From Mytilus galloprovincialis (lineage: Eukaryota > Mollusca > Bivalvia > Mytilida > Mytilidae), in NCBI RefSeq assembly GCF_965363235.1, contig NC_134846.1, positions 56,967,121 to 57,031,120 on the forward strand: a stretch of DNA of 64,000 nt. The letters run 5' to 3'. The notes under the pieces were generated by a model. That model searched no databases. It was given only the letters and a program-made list of their open reading frames with translations, and was not told the origin of the DNA. A program made the translations under genes and the position numbers. Shown here in pieces: positions 48,125-58,400 of the stretch (its first letter is position 1; every line of letters begins with the position of its first letter).

Positions 48125-51100
48125 TTCTAATATCAGGGATCTTCGTTGCAAAAAATGTACTATAATCTTAAATGACCAGCAAATCTTTAATTCATGTAAA
48201 TATTATTGCTTTGTTCTCTTATGATTCTCATCATTAAAATAAGAAATTTACTATCTCAAAAATTATTGTATCTTCTACAGTATCATTTTGTTTTTGTATT
48301 GTTTGTTTTTTTTCCATTTTTTTGCATTTCTGATTTATAACTGAAAACAGATTCCAAAAACTTTGACCATGAGTTCTGGAGTAAATGGCAGAATCAGTTC
48401 TATATATAAGGTGTATAATTGTACAAAATACTGGAATGCACATCGTGGCAAGGATCTTAAAATGATGAAATTAGCAAAAAAAAACAAATATGGAATACAA
48501 AAATATTGGAATGTGAAAATCAAAAACTATTGATGGTCATGCATGAACACATCTTATCTATAGTTTATTTTTAAAATGCAATGTCAAGTAGAAAAATATT
48601 ATGAATGAAATAACCCATCATTACTAGTGCTCAAATAGTGCTGTATATTAATTTTACTTTTTTAAAATTAATCTTATTTGTAGATTGAAATTGTGTGTGC
48701 TTTACTGACAAAGTGATTTTTTTAATACAATTTGTGAGTTTCAATTGTATTCTAAAAGCGTACAAAGACTTTGACATTCAGTGAAAAATTATGAAAAAAT
48801 GAAATGCTAACAAAAATACATGTATGGAGGTCAGAGGTAATCTATTAGTAAGAATAGTCTAAGTTTTTTTAAAATACTTATTAAAAAATTTAAGTGATTA
48901 TCTTGATGGTATATATCATTGTCAGTAATTAAACTTCACATAATATAAACCATAATGCCCTAGTAGATATAGAAAGCCACAAAAAAGTGGTCAAATGAAA
49001 AATATTCAATAATAGCCTGAACTTTTAATGCAAAAAATATATGTTAATAAAATATATTGTTATATGAAAAAAAATATATAGCAAAATATTTATTATGAAT
49101 AATTCAAAAAGTTGCATTTTAATATAAAACTGGGATGGAATCCATGTGCAAGGCAAAATGAATCTCTAATATTGCTGTATACCACAAAGGGTATAAAGGC
49201 ACAATTTTTCCAGTCTTGAAATAATCAGATTTTTATGGGTAAAAAAAAGTGTATTCTTTGAAGAAAAAAAACATTTGTTGAAAAATTCTATGAATTCCCT
49301 AGATTAAGCATTTATACAAGAATTACAGAACCCATCTGCAAATAACTAGTACAAATGTATAAAATTATTTCTGTGTGAAAATTACATACAAGATTTAGAT
49401 ATTATAATTTAGGTTTAAGTTGATTTTTTAAAAAGAAATCTAACCCACCATGATAGGTTAATTTGCAATCCTGTATTTTAAAATTATTTTCACATTTTTG
49501 TAATTTCTGAATAAACACAATGTTTATCCATGGTGTATTAAGCATATCTTTTTACACTAACCATTGAAATTAAAGATGAAAACATAAAACATTAATAAGA
49601 AGAATTATATATATGCTCCTTCTAAATAAATAATGACAAGACAGGGTGTTATTCTTAACATGACAGTATATAATTGTTAGTTGAAACTGTTTAATATTCC
49701 TGGTACATTTTGAATCAAAAACTAAGACTTAACATCTTTTAAAATCTTATATAAATTTTACAACCCGATAAAATTAGACACAAAAAAATATGCATCATTC
49801 AACAGAAATAATACAAATATAACAGATCTATTACATGTTTCCTTTATACAACAAGTTATTATGTCACATTAGATGTATTTTAAATTCTTGCTTTAGTGTT
49901 TGAGACATTTTCGCACAAAAACTATTATTTGACCCATATACCCATTGTATTAAGGTGGAGCATTTTGTACAAAATCGATAAGAATATTGACATCAATGAT
50001 GAAGGCAAAATTTATCCTTGAGAAAAGAGATGTGCAAAAATGTTTTACGCTATTGAAGATTATTAAACTAGCAATATTAAACTTTATCTTCAAAAGTATA
50101 TGCGGCATACAGTGGCTTTATTCACAAAAAAACTTACGACAAAAATTGATCGACCTACTAGAAGCTTTTTGAATACATTTACTCTTTGAGATTATATAAA
50201 CAATGTTTTACTGCATGTTTTCTCCAAAAAATCAATAAAATGTTTTACTTATCATAGCATAATAATCTAAAAATTATGAAAAAAAAACAAACATGTAATT
50301 TATTTACAAATGATTTTATGGAATAAAAGAAAATTAATACTGATAACTATCTTCAAAACAATAAAAAAAAATCTATAGAAGTAAATGAAATACTGGTAAG
50401 TACAAAAACATAGAAAGACAACATGATTTTCTAAAGAAAGTTATACAAAACAAGTTTCAAATTTTGTAAATTTAGAAAATTGTCAAACTATATTTGAGAC
50501 ATAAGATAACACAACCAGTATACAACAAAATATAAATTTTATAAAAATTATTTTGTTTGTATTTTTACCTTTGTAAGTTTTGTTCTCAAATCAACAATGA
50601 ATTGTATGATACTTTAAATATCTTATATATATCTCCAATAACTAAAAAGTGTTATACTGACAGTGCTATACATTTCATAAATGCAGTAATTTTTTAAATA
50701 CAACAATTATTGCACATTAAACAATTTATATCTTTTGACAGCACAACTATTAAATAAAATATTGTTTCAATACACATGTATATTTATCATGTATATAGAA
50801 CAAATCAAAAACAAAAAGAAAACTGTTTAAGGAAAATTCCCATGTTCATAAGATTCAATGATTGAAGGGAAAAGTTCCCATGTCCAAAAGATTCATTGTT
50901 CGAAGTCAGCGAACATTTTCCATGTCCAAAAGATTAAATGTTTGAAGGGAAAAGTTCACCATTGAAATAAAAAATATCAATTAAGATCAACTGACATTAC
51001 TCTCTGTGACAATTTCCTGATTAAAGTAAATTTTACAAGCCGTTTAACTTCTCTGAAACATTGTTATAGCTATGAACACAAAAAAAAACACCTCAACAAC

Positions 51101-51402
51101 ATACATAAACGATTATTTTCATCATGTCATAAATAAATGAGCATATCCTTTTTTTTTAACTTAACGTAAATACCTGATTAAAATTCTTTACTTTAATATC
51201 CGATTGTAACCTGATTGTAAAAACATCTGATTAATACAACAACCATTAAAGCTAAAATCAAACTGAATTTTACTTCAAAGAAAATAATGACAAAAAAATA
51301 AACAGAACAACATGAAAACTGCAACCTATGGAAGAATTTTGAAAAAAAATAATACAACTGATGTAATAGACAACCTGAACCTAAATTTCAATTTTTACAA
51401 AA
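48125..51402. other. AT-rich gene-free stretch, possibly 3' UTR of the membrane protein gene
   Basis: No coding signal. On the minus strand it lies directly after the stop codon at 51403, so an unknown part is 3' UTR. A candidate polyadenylation signal (TTTATT on plus) is at 50299-50304. Three imperfect 40-50 bp repeats (CCCATGTCCAAAAGATTCA, then GAAGGGAAAAGTT) lie at 50828-50960. Confidence 0.4.
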
Positions 51403-52426
51403 TTAGAACTTAGTTTTTACATCTAAAGTTTTGCCTTCTTCTAAAGCATCATATACTTCTGCATATGCTTCACCTGACATTGTTTCTCCATTTCTTTTCT
51501 CCTCACTAACACTAGATCTATTAGATTTATCTCCTTTTACCGATGACTGACTAGACAGACGTTGAGGCAGATTCGTTTCCTCCTTTTTTCCTTTAACAGA
51601 ACCAGGAACCAGATAATCATCTTCTGATACCAGAATATGTTCCTGACTTCCGACTGAGCGGTAACCAGTGTCCTCGCTACTACACATGACGTCATGTGGA
51701 TCAATATGAACATGTTCTGGTAAATGTCTTTCGTCAGGTATATTTACACTGTGTCTATGATCAAGTAATTTCTTACTGTCATCCTCACCTTCATCCTCTT
51801 CACTTTCATCGTTCTCTTCATCTATCTCATCTATATCATCCTCTCTCATCGACTGTGATAATTTATAATCATCTATATGTATAAATCCAGTTGGACTGGT
51901 AGTCTCCCCTTCGTTTAACTTCCTTCTCTCATTATCCATTCTTTGAATGAGTACTTGTATTTCATCACTTGTTGCATATGCTAGATCACTCTTTTTACGT
52001 CTGTTCGGCATCAATAGAGGCTTACCATCCCAAGGCTGCTGGTAGGGGTTAGCATCTTTATCGTACGAGTTTTCTGATGCAGGACTATTTGGCACAGTTG
52101 GTGATGAAACTAGAGGAGACAATGGGACAACAGGTCCAGTTGGAGGTATAGCTGGAACTGTCGGTGGCACAACTGGCAATGGCGGTGGGAGAACTGGTGG
52201 GGAAACTTTCTTCGGTTCCGTTGGGAAAAATGAACCCATATTTTTACCAGGAGTAGCAGGTTTAAATGGTGACGTTGGGTATTTTCTTCCATTCTCTACA
52301 GAATCATAATAGTTACCAGCTTCATATTCGTCATATACATTGTCCTCAGGTGATGGTAAGGGTGGAGCAGTGATAGTCAAACTGTGGGAAAATCTATCTT
52401 CATCTTTCTTTCTTAATCTTCTCCTC
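51403..52426 (-). CDS. Membrane protein exon: cytoplasmic tail and stop
   Basis: 341 codons including TAA. Begins RRRLRKKDEDRFSHSLTI. It has tyrosines in acidic settings (DNVYDEYEAGNYYDSV, EDDYLVPGSV, EAYAEVYDALEEG), a proline-rich block (PPVLPPPLPVVPPTVP) that could bind SH3 or WW domains, and an acidic run (EEDEGEDDSKK). YLVP fits the YxxP class bound by Crk-type SH2 domains (family knowledge; unproven here). Confidence 0.88.
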
Positions 52427-55400
52427 CTACAATATGTTAATAAAATAAAGACATTGCTTCAGTACAGTACATGTGTTATTTGTCACAAACTTATAGTTCA
52501 GAGTTTATATGACAATTACTATTTGAATTGAATTACATTTGTTTTATTTAGATGTTAAAAACAAATTATGTATGGATTCCAGAAATAACTGACAGTCATT
52601 GTCAAATGGTTCAATAATTCTTTACTCTACATTCTTAGCTGAATACCCTATCTTTTCAACATTTCAATAAGGTTCTTACTAGGAAAACAGATTTTCAAAT
52701 AGTTATATAATAATTCATTGCAATATTATTGCACTTGGATCTTTTAAACCTGTCAAAATTACAATAGCAAAGTCACATTCAACTATATAATACAGACTTT
52801 TTTAGAATATTTACTTAAAAAGATTGTCTGATTTTATTTTTACAGAATTTGGTGTTTATTTCTAAGTCAGGTCGTCTCTGATGTACAACTTATCCAGACT
52901 CAAAACGTAAAGAAAAATATCCACTTATATTTGGTAAATGTGTGATACATAAAAATATAATTCATGTAGTCACCTTGTGGTGAAATAATTGCATTATTTA
53001 TATTGTAGGTTCCTCTTGCTTTATATCCACCATGCATTCAAATATTTATACATTCTTGGCTATGAAATATGGTGTTGAAGCATTCCAGATATAGGTCAAC
53101 CCAGGAATGCACTCAAATACACCAAATTTATATAATATAACTTTTATTCAGAAAACAAACCAACCTTCTACAACACACTACTATAATAATCAACACTACA
53201 ACTACCAATCCTGCAACAACACCAGCCACTATAGGTATCACATCTGTAATCAAACAAACAAATACATAAATTATGATACAACCAATTAAAACACAGATAT
53301 CTAGGTAAACACAAAATTAGATAAATGATTGATTGTTGGTGTTTTGATGACACTTTCAGTACATGTACTAGCAGAGGCGGATTTAGGGGGAGCAGGGGAC
53401 CCAGCCCCTGCCCCCCTTTTCTGGAAAAAATTTGGTTGTTTATATAGGGAATCACTGAAGTATGACAGGCGTGGGCACCCTCTTAGGCAGTCAGTGGGCC
53501 CCGTGGAATTTCTAGATCTGCCACTGACTAGTATTGGTTAGTTTGTTGAGGTCAGTGTTTACTGGTGTAGGAAATATGAGTGCCTTGATAATTATACAGT
53601 CATTGAAGTACTTAGTAGACTGAATTTCATAAAGTTTCTTGTATCATATTTTTCAAGATAATCTAAATTTAATCAGCATACTATGAGTATCTAAGCAAGG
53701 GTCCCAAAACATTCACTCAACATTTTGGTCATGTTTTAAAGAAATACAAGAGGCTCTCAAGAGCCTGATGCTCACCTATTATTTTTTGCTTAAAATCTTT
53801 CCACAAGAGAAAAACTTAATTCCTTCGTGTATATTAAACATATTTTTAATACCAAATAAAATGGTCAGGAATCACCGAATGGTGCCGTTTATACTTAACA
53901 GACAACAATGATTCAATGACTTTTGTTTGCATTTTCTGCCATGGTTTTATTTTAGTAGAGATCAACCTCATTTCTTTTTGGAATCCTGAACAGTTTAATT
54001 ATTTCACAATATTTAAAGGTTATTGTGATGAACAATATCAATTTCTTAATATTCAGTACACATTTCTTCTTTAATTGGATAGTATGCAAGAAATCTTGTT
54101 GTTCAACCTATTGATATCTCAATTTTCATTAGAAGTGAAACAAACTAATTTTTAAGTGAATACCTGTTCCTTTTTCTATATTGCCAGGATTAGGACCTTT
54201 ATCTTCACTTGGCCTTGACTCTACAAAAGATGCATAACACTGTATAACTTAATAGTTTCTATTAAATCTACTAGAATTTTACAAATTCATCATGCTTAAT
54301 TCTTCTATAATTTTAATTGATTATTATATGCAAATCAAAGAATCAAAGGAACTGTGAACTATAGTATTTTAACTATGTTATCAAATTTAATGAACTTTAA
54401 AAGCTAACAGATATCTTACCAAAAGTTGAACGCTGTACATTAGAAGGAGTTGTTGAGGGAAAAAACTCTGGTGGAACACACACATTCTGTAAGCTGTGAT
54501 GTATTGCACCAGAACCACATGTTATCATTACGTCAACATCTGGAAAAGTAGCTGGAATAGAAATCAAAACATGTCTTGCTCAACAACTGAACATTTTTAT
54601 CTACAGAATTGATATCCAGGAAAGTAAAGCTGAAAAATAAGGTTACACTTTTATCAATAGTTCTACAATAATTTAGAATGAAATTCAAAACAGTGTGGCT
54701 GTGGCCATTGAGTGACAAATTAAATTCATCCATTGACTGGGACAATTTACATGAACGTTTGTCTGTAACGACTACTGTTCACGACGTACCTACGATAGAC
54801 ATTTAAACTGTGGGATTACCAAAGGTTTCTTAACGCCTTTAATTATAAAATAATTCAAAAAATTAATCAGGAATAACCTTTATGTTTTGATTTATATAAT
54901 TGATATAAATCAAAACATCGTGTTATTTCTGATTAGTTTTTCGAATTACTTTATTAAGGTGTTGAGAACCTTTGGTTACCCCATAGTTTAAGTGTCTTTG
55001 AAAAGTACATAGTGAGCAGTGGTCGTTACATACAAACGTTCACCTAAATTGTCCCAGTCAATGGATGAATTTAATGTGTCAATCAATGGCCACAGCCACA
55101 CTGTTTTGAATTTCATTCTATACTTTTCAAGTTGTTTCATAAAACTAAAACTGACATGTCCTTTGGTTATTCACAGCTCTTCATTGTTATGAATTCAGAT
55201 GGGCATAGGACATTTGAGCGAAAAAGAAAAAAGCACATAGGGTCATTTGAGCGCCGACTTCATAGGACATTTGAGCGCCGGGATATTAACCTTACCTGAG
55301 TTTTCAGACAGGACATTTGAGCGAAATTTTCCCTGATAATTTTACACGAATTAAGATTTTTTTTTAAAAGTAAGAAAAAAAAGTAAGATTTAGTTATAAA

Positions 55401-58400
55401 TATTTTTTATTTTATTTCACACCCGAGTAATTCGACCGGTTCTGGCTGGTTTATGTAAGTGAAATCCTAAGTTGATCTCTATTTACCAATCAATTCTACT
55501 ATAATTCATTGGCTATGCAAATTTTCTTTGTTCTAAAATTCTTATATATATATCTATTAAGTGAAATGTCCCTTGGCACTTGAAATCTTAATACTAATAA
55601 TACATGTACGTGTTAAAATGGATATTATTTTGACCGAGACTAATAAGGGAAAAAGAAGCCTTGTTTGTGACAGTTTCCGATATAGAGTGGACAAAACACT
55701 AAAATACACTGTAAAAATTGTGCTTAGAAGCTAAACACATAAATGTCTGTGGTGTTCCCATTCTAAACATGTTATGAATTTCATTTCATTTCATTTCATA
55801 CTACATCTTATTTTTATGTCTTGCAATAGCAAATGAAAAAGCATTTAAACACTTCAATTGTATTTGTCCTTTCAATATTTTTCAGGCAAAAGGTTGCAAA
55901 GCAAGACTGAGGACGGATTGTACCGGAACCGTTATAATTCAACAGAAAAATACTCATAACCATGATACCAGTGATCGTGACAATGAACGTCACTTGCTGC
56001 GGGTACGATCAAAAAGAAAAGCGGATGATGATATTGCTCAACGTCCTTCAAAAATTATCCGTACAGAGTTACAGAACATGGATGAAGCAAATCTAAAGTC
56101 TGAAGACATTGGCAGCGTTTCAAAGGCTATATATAGAAAGAGGCGTAAATCTCACCCTGCACTTCCTAAATCTAGAGAGGAAACACACCAATCATTAAAG
56201 AAGATTAATATTCAGTCAAATAAATTTGAAAATTTTGTGCAGTTTAATGATGAACAAACTGGTATAATTATTCTTACGTGTCCAACCAATCTTGAATGTT
56301 TATGCAGTGTGCCGGAAATTTTTATGGATGGTACTTACATGTTGGTAAACTCCTGTTTTATGACTGTGCTTTGTTTTTTACAATTAAAATATGTTTTAAT
56401 CTTTTTGTTGGTAAACTCCTGTTTTATGACTGTGCTTTGTTTTTTACAATTAAAATATGTTTTAATCTTTTTGTTGGTAAACTCCTCATTTAATGAACTA
56501 TATTCGTAAGAAAATGTGGTATGATTGCCAATAAGACAATTCTCTATCCAAGACTTGTTTTCGCTCAAATGTCCTACGCTTATTCTTATTTTCGCTCAAA
56601 TGTCCTAAAATTTAGGCGCTCAAATGTCCTATACTTTGGCGCTCAAACGTCCTTTTTTTTTCGCTCAAATGTCCTGTCAATGCGCTCAAATGTCCATTGC
56701 CGATTCAGATAGGCAGTGTTCTCCCCAGAAATTTTGGATAGCATCACATTTTGCGTTAAAAAAAAATAACTGTATTTTTTTTAATGTCGATTGTCGCGTC
56801 GCATTGATGCTCTATTTCCTTTATACGTTTTAGTTTATATTGTTCAATTCATAACTGAGAATACAATTAAACTATAACCACAAAAACAGTTGTTTCAGTT
56901 TATGTCTTCTTTATTCATTTATAGTTACAGAATTATTTTTTTCCTCTTGTGCCAAATAAAAATAAATATGTGGTTTCAGTTACCCAACAATAAGTCAAAT
57001 GAATGAATGGTTCATTATAGTGCAACCTGTATATATATAAAACTAAATTATCTAGTACACAAAATTAACTGCTTTTTATATTATATCAAGTAAAGATAAA
57101 GTAACAAAAGAAGCAAAAAAAATCAATTTAAAAACTTTTTTTTATCATGTTTATGAAATTCATTGTTTCATGCCACTCAATGAATTAGTCCCAGTTGTTT
57201 CTTATCTTTACATCAAAATCATATGTATTTTTAACAAAGTTATCGAACAAATAGTCTGGTAATGCGTAGTTTTCTCTCTTGGTTGAATTTTTCTGTCTAC
57301 TGTTCATCTGTTGTCATTATCGTGAAAATGCGGATTTTTGTCATATCTGGTCCGGTTCCGATCCGTAGTTTACACAAAAATGTGCAATGGCGGCCGTAGT
57401 AAAATTTACGAAAATGAGTCCGAGAATAAACATTGTTCGACAAGAGATTGTGAATGAATAAGACGCTTTTAATGCATTAAATGGATTAGACATAAACTGA
57501 AGCCAATTATGATAACTTTTTAAAGAAGTATTAAACTTATTTTATCTCTAAACCAAAATTCTCGCTCTCGTATTACCGGAAGAGAAAGAAAGTAATTTTT
57601 GGAGAGTTGCACAAATAAAAAACCTTTAAAAAAAAAATAAAAATCGTTTCAATCTTTGAAATTTCGTAATACAAAACGTAGATTTCGAATTGTTTTGTGA
57701 TTGCATTTTTCCATGTCGATATTGGTGACTGCAGACACGTGGTATTAATTAGTCATGTCACAAGTGTCAGCTTGGGATATTCGCATCCAAACAGTTATCA
57801 CCCTGAGGGCAATTAACACCTAGCTATTTAATCTCTTAATTACCTTTAGTGTCCGACTTAAAGGGATTACAATTAAAGGTGATATAATTTTTATGATCAT
57901 AATCGATAATAGATGAAAGTTCAAAATTGAGGACAAGTAAAATAGCATCTTCAAAATAAATATAGCGTCGCGGGAATTATTATAGCATCACGGTGAAAAA
58001 ATATAGCGTCGCGGTACCGCGACGCTAAAACGGCCTGGGGAGAACACTGAGATAGGATTCACTTATCTATTCTGCCATAACGAGAAAGATATGTTGAATT
58101 CAAGTACAATGCATAAATAAATTGGGAATGTGTCCATGGATCACAGATGATGCCCCCACTTCCATATAACTTTATAAAGGGACATAACTCAAGATCTGTG
58201 TTTTGTGGTTGTTAGCATTGTGCACAAGTTTCATAATATTAGGTGAGGCAAACAAGTTAAAGGTACAAACATTCAGCATTTTTTCCATTTGTAAAGAGGC
58301 ATAACTCTAGAACAGTAAAAGTGCTGACCCACTAATTCAATCTTGATCTGGTTTTTTTTTGTGGTACATGTACATGTAATAAGTATTGTGTTTAAAATTC

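Larger units (their letters stand above)
55201..56702 (+). mobile_element. Mutator-like element remnant with AGGACATTTGAGCG motif-array ends
   Basis: The left end GGGCATAGGACATTTGAGCG and the right end CGCTCAAATGTCCATTGCCG are inverted. The left array has four to five copies of AGGACATTTGAGCG (55206-55325) and the right array five to six copies of CGCTCAAATGTCCT (56565-56695). An 8-bp direct repeat ATTCAGAT flanks it at 55193-55200 and 56703-56710. The interior holds two transposase exon remnants on the plus strand, described separately. The body is too short to be a complete autonomous element. Confidence 0.8.
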
